Shown here piece after piece: positions 41,318 to 50,256 of a stretch of 59,276 nt of DNA (position 1 is the stretch's first letter; each line of letters starts with the position of its first letter). The translations under genes and the position numbers were made by a program. The notes beneath the pieces are model-generated. The model ran no database searches and was not told the DNA's origin. It saw only the letters and a program-made list of their open reading frames with translations. Source of the DNA: Bacillota bacterium (GTDB lineage: Bacteria > Bacillota > Sulfobacillia > JAJZYS01 > JAJYTV01); contig JAJZQO010000009.1 in assembly GCA_021847575.1 (NCBI GenBank), positions 1 through 59,276 on the forward strand. Direction: 5' to 3'.

Positions 41318-42538
41318 TCAAATCTCCCGCAAGAACGCCCGGGCGATGTCCGCCGCCCGGGGCATGAGGCCCGGCGCGACAAACACGGAAACGGCCCAGA
41401 GATCGCGGTAGCGGTCCGCCAGCAGGTCCACCTCCCGGTCGCCGCCGGGCGGCGCGTCCAGCGGGTAGACGCCCGACGGCAGCCGCGTCGGCACGCGCAT
41501 CTCGCGGAACTCGGGCGGCGGCGGACAGGAGATCACCACCTGAACCGACGGAGCGCCGCCTGCCCGGGCGATGCGCTCTTCGGCCTCGCGGCGCGCGGAA
41601 CGTGGCTCGAGGGCCAAGCGCAGCTGCTCGAGCCGCGCTTGCCCTGCAGAAGGGCGGTCGAGCACGAATGCGCGCTTGTACAGCCGCCGGCACCCTACCG
41701 CGTCCGCAAGTTCCTTCGCCTCGTCGCCATATTGGCCACTGGCCAGAAGGTCCAGGAGGGCGTCGTCACCGAGACCGAGGAGCGACGTGGGATCAAGGCC
41801 CTGCTCGCAGGCCAGCTCCACCGCCTTCGCGACCATTGCGCCCGCGGCGATCTTGGTGTGATGCAGGTAGACGCGCTCGGTGAGGAGGTAGCGCATGCGG
41901 AAGAGCTGGAGGATCTCCGAACGGGCATCCGGCCTGATCCGGCCGTGGCGCTCCAGGCGCACGCCAAGGCGCCCGTCCACAACCTCGAGCGTCTGCAGCA
42001 CGCGCTCGTCGTACTGCTGCCGAATGCCTGTCATGTACGCGTCGCGGCGCAGGTAGTCCAGGAGATCCGCGTCGAGCGGCCCGCTCACGACATCCCTCGC
42101 CCAGTGCGGCACTGCCCCGTCGCCGAGCAGAAGTCCGAGGGCCTGCTCGCCGGCGGGCAACTCGTGCAACGGTCTGCGGATGTCGCCCGCGAGCGCTGGC
42201 CGCATGCGGCCCTCGGTGTCGTGGCGCGGCAAGAGCGGTCTTTCGTCCTCGAAGGTGTGCCCGAAGGGCACATGGGCGATGTCGTGCAGCAGGGCTGCGA
42301 TCAGCACCGCGTCCGCCCAGGGGTCGCCCTCGCGCCCGATGGCGGTCAGGATCAGCCGCGCGGCGTGCGCGGTGCCGAGCGAGTGCTCGAAGCGGCTGTG
42401 CTGCGCGCCGGGATACACGAGGTAGGCGAGGCCCAGCTGGCGGACGCGGCGCAGCCGCTGCATCTCCCTGGTGTCCAGAAGGCTCCGCGTCCAGTCGGGC
42501 AGTTCGATGTCGCCCCAGACCGGGTCGCGCACCAGCAT
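41318..42538 (-). CDS. HD-domain phosphohydrolase (dGTPase-like)
   Basis: A 406-residue COG1078/SAMHD1-like protein. HD ligands appear in SRFEHSLGTAHAA and LLHDIAHVPFGHTFED, with the later Asp in PLDADLLDYLRRDAYMTG. Similar proteins (YwfO) are dNTP triphosphohydrolases, but activity cannot be assigned. The ATG overlaps the tlyA stop (ATGA) and is 9-10 bp from GAGGAGG; a TTG three codons earlier is too close to that site. Confidence 0.88.
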   Translation of the reverse strand: MLVRDPVWGDIELPDWTRSLLDTREMQRLRRVRQLGLAYLVYPGAQHSRFEHSLGTAHAARLILTAIGREGDPWADAVLIAALLHDIAHVPFGHTFEDERPLLPRHDTEGRMRPALAGDIRRPLHELPAGEQALGLLLGDGAVPHWARDVVSGPLDADLLDYLRRDAYMTGIRQQYDERVLQTLEVVDGRLGVRLERHGRIRPDARSEILQLFRMRYLLTERVYLHHTKIAAGAMVAKAVELACEQGLDPTSLLGLGDDALLDLLASGQYGDEAKELADAVGCRRLYKRAFVLDRPSAGQARLEQLRLALEPRSARREAEERIARAGGAPSVQVVISCPPPPEFREMRVPTRLPSGVYPLDAPPGGDREVDLLADRYRDLWAVSVFVAPGLMPRAADIARAFLREI

Positions 42539-43302
42539 CAGCGCCAAGCCTCCTCGATGGCCGCGTTCGCGTCGAACCTGGCACCGCCAGGCCCGATATG
42601 CATCAGAAACTCCCGGTTGCCGTCGCCGCCCCAGATCGGTGACGCGCAGACGCCCGTCGGGTGCAGGCCCTGCTGCGCTGCGGCCGCCGCGACCTCCTCG
42701 AGGACACGCAGGTGCACCTTGCGGTCGCGCACGATGCCGCCCTTGCCCACGTCTTTGGGACCAGCCTCGAACTGCGGCTTGACGAGCGCCAGGACCTCGG
42801 CGCCCGGAGCGGCCAGGTCTCGCACGGCCTCGAACACCAGGCGCAGCGAGATGAAGGAAAGGTCGAGGGTGAACAGTTCGATGGGTTCGGGCAGGTCTCC
42901 TCGGCGCAGATGGCGCAGATTGGTGCCTTCGCGCACGTGGACGCGGCAGTCTTGCATGAGCTGCGGTGCCAGTTGCGCATGCCCCGTATCGATGGCGTAG
43001 ACGCGGAGCGCGCCGCGTTCCAGGAGAACCTGCGTGAAGCCGCCGGTGGATGCCCCGGCATCCAGTGCCACGCGCCCCGCGGCGGCCACACCGAAGTGCT
43101 CCAGGGCGTGCAGCAGCTTCAGAGCCCCGCGCGACACGTAGCGCGACGGGATTACGTCGATCACCGCGTCGTCCGAAACGGGCTCGGAGTTGCGGGTGGC
43201 CACGCGCCCTGCGACGCGCACCTGCCCTGCCGCGATCAGGGCCTGCGCGCGCGAGCGGCTCAGGCAGAGGCCTTTCCGGACGAGAAACGCGTCAAGACGC
43301 AT
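42538..43302 (-). CDS. tlyA: TlyA-family rRNA 2'-O-methyltransferase
   Basis: A 254-residue protein with an N-terminal S4 RNA-binding domain (RLDAFLVRKGLCLSRSRAQ) and an RrmJ-type methyltransferase: SRGALKLLHAL, LDAGASTGGFTQVLL, LDLSFISL and LVKPQFEAGP hold the K-D-K set and the SAM loop. It probably methylates 16S/23S rRNA. The start overlaps dxs by 11 bp. Confidence 0.94.
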   Translation of the reverse strand: MRLDAFLVRKGLCLSRSRAQALIAAGQVRVAGRVATRNSEPVSDDAVIDVIPSRYVSRGALKLLHALEHFGVAAAGRVALDAGASTGGFTQVLLERGALRVYAIDTGHAQLAPQLMQDCRVHVREGTNLRHLRRGDLPEPIELFTLDLSFISLRLVFEAVRDLAAPGAEVLALVKPQFEAGPKDVGKGGIVRDRKVHLRVLEEVAAAAAQQGLHPTGVCASPIWGGDGNREFLMHIGPGGARFDANAAIEEAWR

Positions 43303-45160
43303 CCTGGGTGGCGTCGATCCGCAACTGCAGCTGCTGTGCGACCTGCGGCGCCGTCAGGCCGCATTCCTCCAGTTGCTCGCCGCGCGTCATGTGCTCGATG
43401 TAGCGATCAGGCACGGCAAAGCGCACATAGCGCCCACGGTAGCCGTCCGTGGCCAGTTCGCGCAGCACGGCGTCGCCGAAGCCGCCCTCCTCGGTCCCCT
43501 CTTCCAGGGTCGCCACGAGCGGGAACTCGGAGGCCCTGCGCACCATCTGGGCATCGAGCGGCTTGATGAAGCGAGCGTCGGCAACGGCGACGGAGATGCC
43601 GTGCGCGTCCAGGATCTGCGCCGCGTCCAGCGCCACCTGCACCATGGTCCCGACGGCGAGCAAAACGCCATGCGACCCTGCGCGCAGCCATTCGCCCTCG
43701 CCCTGCCGGATCTCCTTGGGCTGGCGATCGACGCCGGGGCAGTTCCCACGCGGGTAGCGGACCGCGAACGGCCCGTCAAGCGTCAGCGCCAGGCGCAGCA
43801 TCGCCTCCAGTTCCTGCTCGTCGCGCGGCGCCGCCACCGTGTAGCCTGGGATGGCGCGCAGGTAGGCCATATCGTAGAGGCCCTGGTGCGTAGCCCCGTC
43901 TTCGCCGACGAGTCCCGCGCGATCGAGGCAGAACACGACAGGCAGGCGCTGGATGCCCACGTCGTGGATGAGCTGGTCGTAGGCGCGCTGCAGGAAGGTC
44001 GAGTAGATGGCGCACAGCGGCCGCATGCCCTGCGTCGCGAGCCCGGCGGCAAAGGTCACCGCGTGGGCTTCGGCGATGCCGACATCGAAGAAACGCTCAG
44101 GGTGCGCGTCGCGGAAGTGGCGCAACCCGGTGCCATCCGCCATTGCCGCCGTCACCGCGACGACGCGGGGATCCTGCGTGCCGAGGTCGGCCGCGATCGC
44201 GCCGAACGCGTCGCTCCAGCTCGTTCCGCTCTTCTTGCTCGCCTTGCCGAGCCCGGTCTCCACCTCGAAAGGCGCCGTGGAGTGCCACTTGTTCGCGTCC
44301 TTGGCCGCAGGCTCGTAACCGTGTCCCTTCTCCGTCACCGCGTGGATCAGGACCGGTCCGCCCATTTCCTTGGCGCGCCGCAGCACGGAGCGCAGCGTGG
44401 CGACGTCGTGGCCGTCGATCGGTCCGAGGTAGCGCACGCCGAGCTCCTCGAAGATCTGACCGGGCACGAAAAGGTGCTTGACCGAGTCCTTCATGCGCTC
44501 GGCCGCCTCGGCCGCGCCCTTGCCCACAACCGGAATCGAGCGCAGCGCATACTCGACGTCATGCTTGAACCGGCGCACGGCCGGTGTCGTGCGGATGCGC
44601 GTCAGGTACGTGGACACCGCCCCGACGTTGGGCGAGATCGACATGGAGTTGTCGTTCAGCACGATGATCATGTCAGCGCCGAGCTGACCCGCGTTGTTGA
44701 GGCCCTCGTAGGCGAGCCCGCCTGTCAGCGCCCCGTCACCGACAACCGCCGCCACCACGTAGTCCTCGTGCTGCAGGTCACGGGCCGCCGCGATGCCGAG
44801 CGCCGCGGAGATGGCGGTGGAGGCATGGCCTGCCCCGAAGTGGTCACGGGTGCTCTCGTCCCGCCGCAGGTAGCCGCTTGCGCCGCCCCTCTGCCGAAGC
44901 GTCTGGAAGATGTCCCGGCGGCCGGTGAGCAGCTTGTGGGCGTACGCCTGGTGACCGACGTCGAAGATGAACTTGTCGGCCGCTCCGTGGAAGACCGAGT
45001 GCAAGGCCACCGTGATCTCCACTGCGCCCAGGCTCGGCGCCAGGTGGCCGCCGACGCGGGACACGACTTCTATGATCTCGCGGCGGACGTCGCTGCAGAG
45101 CACGCGCAGTTCCGCGTCGCTCATCTGCCCGATGTCACGCCCTTTTAGCAGATCCTCCAC
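43292..45160 (-). CDS. dxs: 1-deoxy-D-xylulose-5-phosphate synthase
   Basis: A 622-residue TPP enzyme that starts the MEP isoprenoid pathway from pyruvate and glyceraldehyde-3-phosphate. FDVGHQAYAHKLLTGR, VVGDGALTGGLAYEGLNN (TPP site), LNDNSMSISPNVG and DRAGLVGEDGATHQG are characteristic. The GTG start lies directly after the oapA stop and has GGGGAGGG upstream. With ispA it supplies isoprenoid precursors. Confidence 0.97.
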   Translation of the reverse strand: MEDLLKGRDIGQMSDAELRVLCSDVRREIIEVVSRVGGHLAPSLGAVEITVALHSVFHGAADKFIFDVGHQAYAHKLLTGRRDIFQTLRQRGGASGYLRRDESTRDHFGAGHASTAISAALGIAAARDLQHEDYVVAAVVGDGALTGGLAYEGLNNAGQLGADMIIVLNDNSMSISPNVGAVSTYLTRIRTTPAVRRFKHDVEYALRSIPVVGKGAAEAAERMKDSVKHLFVPGQIFEELGVRYLGPIDGHDVATLRSVLRRAKEMGGPVLIHAVTEKGHGYEPAAKDANKWHSTAPFEVETGLGKASKKSGTSWSDAFGAIAADLGTQDPRVVAVTAAMADGTGLRHFRDAHPERFFDVGIAEAHAVTFAAGLATQGMRPLCAIYSTFLQRAYDQLIHDVGIQRLPVVFCLDRAGLVGEDGATHQGLYDMAYLRAIPGYTVAAPRDEQELEAMLRLALTLDGPFAVRYPRGNCPGVDRQPKEIRQGEGEWLRAGSHGVLLAVGTMVQVALDAAQILDAHGISVAVADARFIKPLDAQMVRRASEFPLVATLEEGTEEGGFGDAVLRELATDGYRGRYVRFAVPDRYIEHMTRGEQLEECGLTAPQVAQQLQLRIDATQDAS

Positions 45161-45745
45161 TCAAAGCCCTCCCCGGCGTCGCCTCGGCTGCGGCTCGAGG
45201 ATGTGCATGGGCAGCACCGCCTCTACAGCCTCTAGGATACGGCCGACCAGCCACACGATCGCGTCCGCTTCGCGGACGGCCAGACCCTTTGCTGCTGATT
45301 TTAGACCAATTGTGACAGCAGAGACGAGCGCCACCGCAAGAATCGCGCCTATGCCGCGCTCGGCAGGTGCGGCGCGCAGGGCGAGGCCCGCCGCCAGAGC
45401 GCCCGACAGCGTGCCGGCGATGTCCCCCACGACGTCCGAACAGAACGTCGCCACCCGATCAGCCTCGCGCACCAGGCGAATCGCCTTGCGGGCGCCGGGG
45501 CGCTTGCTCGCCGAGCGGGCGTGGAACGGCGTCTCGTGCGCCCGCGTTGCGGCTACGCCCACAATGTCGAACACGACGCCGAGCAGGATGATGAGTAGCA
45601 CGATGAGGACGGCGCCGAGCGCCGGCCAACCGAGCGCCGCGCTCTGCGCCGGCCAGGTGACCACCAGGGCAAGAACGAACGCCAGCAGGGCAAAGCGAAC
45701 GGCACGCCATCCCAGGCGCGGTTGGCGCCTCACGACGTGCCCCAT
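45161..45745 (-). CDS. oapA: OLE-associated membrane protein OapA
   Basis: A 194-residue membrane protein with about four hydrophobic segments (FALLAFVLALVVTW, AVLIVLLIILLGVVFDIVG, TLSGALAAGLAL, AILAVALVSAVTIGL). The loop FDIVGVAATRAHETPFHARS, then RKAIRLVREADRV and FCSDVVGDIAGTLSG, fits the conserved basic/acidic loop of proteins found between OLE RNA and dxs. In Bacillus halodurans OapA binds OLE RNA at the membrane. The ATG at 45745 follows the RNA's T6 tract with no ribosome site; GTG 45733 or TTG 45772 are alternatives. Confidence 0.75.
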   Translation of the reverse strand: MGHVVRRQPRLGWRAVRFALLAFVLALVVTWPAQSAALGWPALGAVLIVLLIILLGVVFDIVGVAATRAHETPFHARSASKRPGARKAIRLVREADRVATFCSDVVGDIAGTLSGALAAGLALRAAPAERGIGAILAVALVSAVTIGLKSAAKGLAVREADAIVWLVGRILEAVEAVLPMHILEPQPRRRRGGL

Positions 45746-46365
45746 AAAAAAGGCTCGGGTGGAAACCTGCAAGGTAAACGCTGCGGCTTAGGTCCAGCTG
45801 GCTTTCCCAAGCGGGGCTCCGGCCGTCGCCGGCCGTCGGTTCCCCTCTCACCCCGCTGCGCCCTGTCGCCATAGGCGCTGCTAGATTGCCACTCAGGCCG
45901 CACTGTAATCCCTCGCACGTCTCGCACTTGGCGAACAGCCTAGGAGTTTTCCTCGCGGCGCGTGTTTTCCCTTAGCCTCTTTTGCCATGCGGGTTTCTTT
46001 CGGCTGCGACGCTTCGCCGGGGCCCCGGACAACGGCGTCGGAACCCGACTTCCCCCCGCCCAGCTCAAGGCAGGCTACGCTGCACCAAGCGCCTGGCCAT
46101 GCCCAGCACCTGATGCAGGTACAACTCCAAGCCGCAGATGCGATCCGCAGGCGGACCCTCCACGAACTTGGGCCTCCGCGGAGGATGGGTGCGTGACCAT
46201 ATGCCATTATGGGCGCCCCAACCTCCTCCACTCCCAGCACGAACCCGGGCTTGGCGTCCCGGGCCCGCACCAGGAGGTTCATCGATGTGCCCTTCGGCGG
46301 CTTTTTAGGCCCGCCCTAGGGGAGACACGTCCGGCTAGGATACTGCTCCACCCGAAAACATGAGC
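45746..46365 (-). ncRNA. ole: OLE RNA (large structured RNA)
   Basis: A ~620-nt stretch between ispA and oapA-dxs with no credible protein frame. OLE RNA (ornate, large, extremophilic) of anaerobic and extremophilic Bacillota is ~600 nt and sits at exactly this locus beside its membrane partner. Visible structure includes CCCGGG/CCCGGG (46244-46263), CCTCCGCGGAGG (46173-46184), and a GCGGGG/CCCCGC stem (45811-45856) with a nested GGCC/GGCC hairpin. An extended -10 promoter lies at the 5' end and TTTTTT (45746-45751) at the 3' end. In B. halodurans the RNA-OapA complex supports growth under alcohol, cold and Mg2+ stress. The call is from context; sequence identity was not computed. Confidence 0.8.
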
Positions 46366-46371
46366 ACAGCA

Positions 46372-46380
46372 AGTATAGCA
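46372..46380 (-). promoter_or_regulatory. Extended -10 promoter of OLE RNA
   Basis: TGCTATACT on the minus strand is an extended -10 element (TGn before TATACT). Transcription would begin near 46365. No good -35 is seen, which extended -10 promoters tolerate. The site lies 92 bp downstream of the ispA stop, so the RNA can be made apart from the upstream operon. Confidence 0.6.
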
Positions 46381-46472
46381 CCCGGCGTCAACGTCGTCCG
46401 GCGATTCCCGAGGTACAATCGCCACTGTCTGCCATCGGGCGATTGCGTTGCAGCGCGGGCTGCATGCCGCCT

Positions 46473-47324
46473 TCAGTGCGTGCGCGCCACGAGTTCGACG
46501 ACCAGGCGCTCCAGCGGTTCACGATTCAAGTCGCTGTTTGCCAGGGCTGCCACGGCCTGCGCCGAGTGATCGCGCAATGCGGCCTCAGCCGCGGCGACAC
46601 CCGCGATCGCCGCGATATTGGGCCTCCGTTTCCCAGCATCCTTGTTAAGCCGCTTGCCCATGTCCGCTTCGGACCCTTGCACGTCCAAGAGGTCGTCCTT
46701 GATCTGGAACGCGATGCCAAGTTCACGCCCGTAGGACCTGAGCGCCTGGGCGAGGTCTGCGCGCGCCGCGAGGAAGGCCCCGACGGCGGCTGCCGCGCCG
46801 AGAGGATAGCCCGTCTTGGCCGCGGCTACCCTGAGCCAGCCTGCGGCGTCCTTGGCGCCGGAAAGGTCGAGCGCCTGCCCGCCGACCATGCCGAAACCGA
46901 AGCCAGCACCTACCGCGACCTCGCGCACCGCGGCGAGCTGCAGTTCGGGTGGCACGGCGGCGAGCGGCTCCGCGAGGAGCGCGAACGCGAGCGTCAGGAG
47001 GCCGTCGCCCGTAAGGATCGCGGTCGCCTCGTCGAAGGCCCTGTGCAACGTCGGCTTGCCGTGGCGCAGGTCGTCGTCATCCATCGCCGGCAGGTCGTCG
47101 TGGATCAGCGAATAGGCGTGGACACACTCGACGGCGGCCGCCGCCCGGCCGAGCTGCCGCCAGTCCCCGCCGCAGACGTCGGCGGACAGCAGCACGAGAC
47201 CCGGCCGCAGGCGCTTGCCGCCCGCCAGGGCGTACGCCATGGGCCCACCCAGGACCTCGTCGGCGACATCGAGGTCCTTGATCGTCGACTCGAGCAGGGG
47301 CAGGTAGCCTTCGATCGCCTTCAC
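46473..47324 (-). CDS. ispA: Farnesyl diphosphate synthase
   Basis: A 283-residue polyprenyl synthase. The first Asp-rich motif is in YSLIHDDLPAMDDDDLRHG, the second in FQIKDDLLDVQG, with GGKRLRPGL at the N-terminus. It condenses DMAPP and IPP to C15. GTG start overlaps the xseB stop (GTGA). It is the last gene before the OLE locus. Confidence 0.94.
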   Translation of the reverse strand: MKAIEGYLPLLESTIKDLDVADEVLGGPMAYALAGGKRLRPGLVLLSADVCGGDWRQLGRAAAAVECVHAYSLIHDDLPAMDDDDLRHGKPTLHRAFDEATAILTGDGLLTLAFALLAEPLAAVPPELQLAAVREVAVGAGFGFGMVGGQALDLSGAKDAAGWLRVAAAKTGYPLGAAAAVGAFLAARADLAQALRSYGRELGIAFQIKDDLLDVQGSEADMGKRLNKDAGKRRPNIAAIAGVAAAEAALRDHSAQAVAALANSDLNREPLERLVVELVARTH

Positions 47325-47545
47325 CGCAGGGGCTCCTCGCCCGTCAGGTCCTCAGGGATCTCGCCCGTGGCGTCGCCCAGGAGCTCCTCGATGCGCCCCT
47401 CCGCATGCGAAAGGATCTCCTCGCAGTTGCGGCTCAGTGCCACGCCCTCCTCGAACAGCTTGAGCTGGGCCTCGAGATCGTCCGTTCCGGCCTCGAGCCT
47501 CTGCACGATGGCCTCAAGCCTGCCCACGGCCTCCTCGAACTTCAT
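47321..47545 (-). CDS. xseB: Exodeoxyribonuclease VII small subunit
   Basis: A 74-residue helical-hairpin protein, FEEAVGRLEAIVQRLEAG and LKLFEEGVALSRNCEEIL being diagnostic. It assembles on XseA to form the nuclease. It overlaps both neighbours by 4 bp. Confidence 0.93.
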   Translation of the reverse strand: MKFEEAVGRLEAIVQRLEAGTDDLEAQLKLFEEGVALSRNCEEILSHAEGRIEELLGDATGEIPEDLTGEEPLR

Positions 47546-48750
47546 CGGTCTGCCTCCTTCGTCTCCACCTGGTCGACCAGAGCGGCTGCCTGACCATCCG
47601 CGAAGTGCACCTCGATGCGGTCCCCGTCCGCCAGTTCAGCCGCCCGGCGCACCGCCACGCCCTGCCGGATCACGAACGCGTAGCCGCGCCGCAAAGGTCC
47701 CCGCGGGTCGAGACCGGCCAGACTGGCCTGTGCCGCCTGCAGGCGCGCGCGCCGTCGCAGCGCGCCGCTGCGCGCGACGTGTCCGAGCAGCCGCGTCGCG
47801 GCCTGCAGCCGTTCGCGGCGGCGCAGCGCGAGTTCCTGCGGGCGCCGCATCGGTCCCCGCTGCATCAGCCCGCGGAGGCGATCGCGCCGCCGCTCGGCGC
47901 CGCGCCTGAGTCCCTGTCCGAGTCGCTGGCGCATCTCCCACAGCCGATACGCGATCTCGCGCTGCACAGGCACGACAAGTTCGGCAGCGGCGCTGGGCGT
48001 CGGGGCACGCTGGTCGGCGGCGAAGTCGACAAGGGTGTAATCGATCTCGTGGCCCACGGCCGAGACCACCGGCACAGGACAGGCGGCCACGGCCCGCACG
48101 AGTGCTTCGTCGTTGAACGCGTCGAGGTCCTCCTGGCTGCCGCCGCCGCGACCGATGATGATGACCTCGACGCCTTCATGGCGCCCCAGCCGGCGCAGTG
48201 CCCGCACGATCTCGGCCGCAGCGCCCTGCCCCTGCACCCGCGCAGGCGCGACCACCAGATCCTGCAGCGGATGGCGCCGCCGCGCGACCTGGATGATGTC
48301 GCGCAGAGCAGCGCCGGAAGACGATGTCACGATGCCGACCTTGCGCGGCAGGTAGGGCAGCGGGCGCTTGCGCTCCGGCCGGAAGATACCCTCCGCCTCG
48401 AGCCTGGCCTTCAGTTCCTTGAGTCGCATGAGCTGCTGGCCGAGGCCGAGTTGCTCGAGCTCCTCCGCGTAGACCTGCACCTGGCCTCCCGCCTGGTAGA
48501 ACGCGACCTGCCCGGTGACGAGCACCATGTCTCCGTCCTTCGGCGAGAAGGCCACCTGACGGAAGCGCGAGCGGAACATCACGCCGCGGATCTGCGCCGT
48601 CTCGTCCTTGAGCGTGAAGTAGAAGTGGCCGGACGGATGGGCTTTGACGCTGCCCAGTTCGCCACGCACACAGACGAGGCGGAGCCGCGGCTCCGCCTCA
48701 AGCACGTCGGTCAGGATACGGGCGACGTCACCGACGCTGAGAATCTCCAT
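47542..48750 (-). CDS. xseA: Exodeoxyribonuclease VII large subunit
   Basis: A 402-residue nuclease subunit: N-terminal OB fold ([20 protein letters not shown]), catalytic region with [32 protein letters not shown] and [17 protein letters not shown], an Arg-rich coiled coil and a C-terminal strand part. The ATG follows GGAGGCC by about 8 bp and lies 40 bp inside folD. Confidence 0.95.
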   Translation of the reverse strand: MEILSVGDVARILTDVLEAEPRLRLVCVRGELGSVKAHPSGHFYFTLKDETAQIRGVMFRSRFRQVAFSPKDGDMVLVTGQVAFYQAGGQVQVYAEELEQLGLGQQLMRLKELKARLEAEGIFRPERKRPLPYLPRKVGIVTSSSGAALRDIIQVARRRHPLQDLVVAPARVQGQGAAAEIVRALRRLGRHEGVEVIIIGRGGGSQEDLDAFNDEALVRAVAACPVPVVSAVGHEIDYTLVDFAADQRAPTPSAAAELVVPVQREIAYRLWEMRQRLGQGLRRGAERRRDRLRGLMQRGPMRRPQELALRRRERLQAATRLLGHVARSGALRRRARLQAAQASLAGLDPRGPLRRGYAFVIRQGVAVRRAAELADGDRIEVHFADGQAAALVDQVETKEADR

Positions 48751-49583
48751 CTCATGGCCTCCACGGCGTTGCGCATCAGCATGGCTATCGTCATGGGGCC
48801 GACGCCCCCGGGCACGGGCGTGATGTAGCCCGCGACCTCCTGGGCCTCATCGAAGCGCACATCGCCCCTCAACTTGCCATCGACGCGGTTCGTACCGACG
48901 TCGATGACGACTGCCCCCGGCTTGATGTGCTCCCTGCCGACCAGTCCGGCTTTGCCCGCCGCCACGACGAGAATGTCCGCGCGGCGGGCCACGGCGGGCA
49001 GGTCACGGGTGCGCGAGTGCGCCATCGTCACGGTGGCGTGCGCGCCGAGCAGCAGCTGTGCCATCGGCTTGCCGACGATCGAGCTGCGGCCGATCACCAC
49101 GGCCTCCTTGCCGTTCGGATCCACTCCGGCGGAACGCAGCAGTTCCATCACACCTGCCGGCGTGCATGGGCGCAGTCCCGGCTCGCCAAGCAGAAGGCGG
49201 CCCGCCTGGACTGGCGTCAGGCCGTCGAGGTCCTTGTCGGGGTCGATCGCGCGCAGCACGGCCTTCTCGTCAACGCCGTCGGGCAGCGGCAACTGGACAA
49301 GGAAACCGTCGATCTCCGGGGCCCGGTTAAGCTGCTCGACCATTTGGATGACGGCCTTCGTCGACGTGTTGGCCGGCATGCGGTGGACTTCGGAATGGAA
49401 GCCCGCCTCGCTGGCGGCGCGTTCCTTGTTGCGCACGTAGATCGCGGAGGCGGGGTCGTCCCCGACCAGGACGACGGCAAGACCCGGGGGCCGGCCATAC
49501 CGCTCCTTGAGAAGCTGCGCCTCCTGCGCCACCTCTGCACGCACCCGCGCCGCCACCGCCTTGCCGTCAATGATCTCGGCCAT
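48711..49583 (-). CDS. folD: Methylene-THF dehydrogenase/cyclohydrolase
   Basis: A 290-residue bifunctional C1-folate enzyme. [18 protein letters not shown] (catalytic Lys), [33 protein letters not shown] and [18 protein letters not shown] are typical. ATG 49583 overlaps the nusB 3' end by 17 bp. A Met three codons upstream is too near the purine-rich ribosome site. Confidence 0.96.
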   Translation of the reverse strand: MAEIIDGKAVAARVRAEVAQEAQLLKERYGRPPGLAVVLVGDDPASAIYVRNKERAASEAGFHSEVHRMPANTSTKAVIQMVEQLNRAPEIDGFLVQLPLPDGVDEKAVLRAIDPDKDLDGLTPVQAGRLLLGEPGLRPCTPAGVMELLRSAGVDPNGKEAVVIGRSSIVGKPMAQLLLGAHATVTMAHSRTRDLPAVARRADILVVAAGKAGLVGREHIKPGAVVIDVGTNRVDGKLRGDVRFDEAQEVAGYITPVPGGVGPMTIAMLMRNAVEAMRWRFSASVTSPVS

Positions 49584-50028
49584 GGTCTGCATCCTCTTCT
49601 TCCTGCACTGTTTCCTGCCGTTCGCTGAGCGGCCGGCCCAGTTCCGCCGCCATGCTCGCAAGGAGCCCGTTCACGAAGCGCGGCGCCTCCTCGGTCGAGT
49701 AGATGCTCGCAAGCTCCACTGCCTCACTCACGATGGCGTTCGCGGGAATGCCTGGCTGCTCGAGGAGTTCGTAGGCCGCGATGCGCAAGAGGCAGCGGTC
49801 CACCACGGCTAGCCGAGGCAAAGACCAACCCCGGCTGAGCCGGGAGATCAGCGCGTCGATGCGCTCACGCTCCCGCAGGATCCCATTGCAGATCTCCCTT
49901 GCGTAGTCGGCGAAGGCCTCGGGCTCGTCCTCGAGCGCGTGCCGGATGGCGTCTTCGGGGCTCTGCCGACCGACATCCATTGCGAAGAGCGCACGCAGGG
50001 CCAGCACTCTGGACTGTCGTCTGGCCAT
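49567..50028 (-). CDS. nusB: Transcription antitermination factor NusB
   Basis: A 153-residue all-helical protein: [19 protein letters not shown] at the N-terminus, [15 protein letters not shown] and [20 protein letters not shown] in the C-terminal half. It binds boxA RNA with NusE during rRNA transcription. The last ~15 residues are acidic. The start overlaps the small DUF2273 gene by one base. Confidence 0.95.
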   Translation of the reverse strand: MARRQSRVLALRALFAMDVGRQSPEDAIRHALEDEPEAFADYAREICNGILRERERIDALISRLSRGWSLPRLAVVDRCLLRIAAYELLEQPGIPANAIVSEAVELASIYSTEEAPRFVNGLLASMAAELGRPLSERQETVQEEEDADHGRDH

Positions 50029-50252
50029 CAGTCACGCTCCCGTTGGAAGATGTGCTCGAGCATTTCGCCCCACTCGCCTGCGTCACCGTCGTAGCGCATG
50101 CCGACAAACCAGCCGACGAAGCCGGCGATAAGGACGAAGACCGCGGCGAAGAAGCCGATCCCGACCGCAAGGAGGGCCCACAGCACACCGAGCGTCGTGC
50201 CCACAAGGGCGCTTGGATGCTCCTGCCACAGCCGCAGCCAGAACTCCTTCAT
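50028..50252 (-). CDS. DUF2273 small membrane protein
   Basis: A 74-residue protein with two adjoining hydrophobic segments (TLGVLWALLAVGIGFFA, VFVLIAGFVGWFVGM) and a short acidic tail. This is the DUF2273 pattern, found next to amaP and asp23 in many Gram-positives. It probably helps anchor Asp23 at the membrane. It lies 4 bp after amaP. Confidence 0.82.
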   Translation of the reverse strand: MKEFWLRLWQEHPSALVGTTLGVLWALLAVGIGFFAAVFVLIAGFVGWFVGMRYDGDAGEWGEMLEHIFQRERD

Positions 50253-50256
50253 GATC

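Noticed and set aside
45780-45870. Apparent c-di-AMP or cobalamin riboswitch near the oapA start
   Set aside because: Only short pieces match the consensus. The stretch is better explained as the 3' part of OLE RNA, given the full-length promoter-to-T-tract unit.
45893-46282. 129-codon minus-strand frame in the ispA-oapA gap
   Set aside because: It is rich in Trp, Cys and Arg without a domain pattern, and fills only part of a region that fits a structured RNA.
46270-46320. Glycine-riboswitch-like GCCGCCGAAGG on the minus strand
   Set aside because: The second conserved half of the aptamer is missing and no glycine gene follows. It lies in the 5' part of the OLE candidate.
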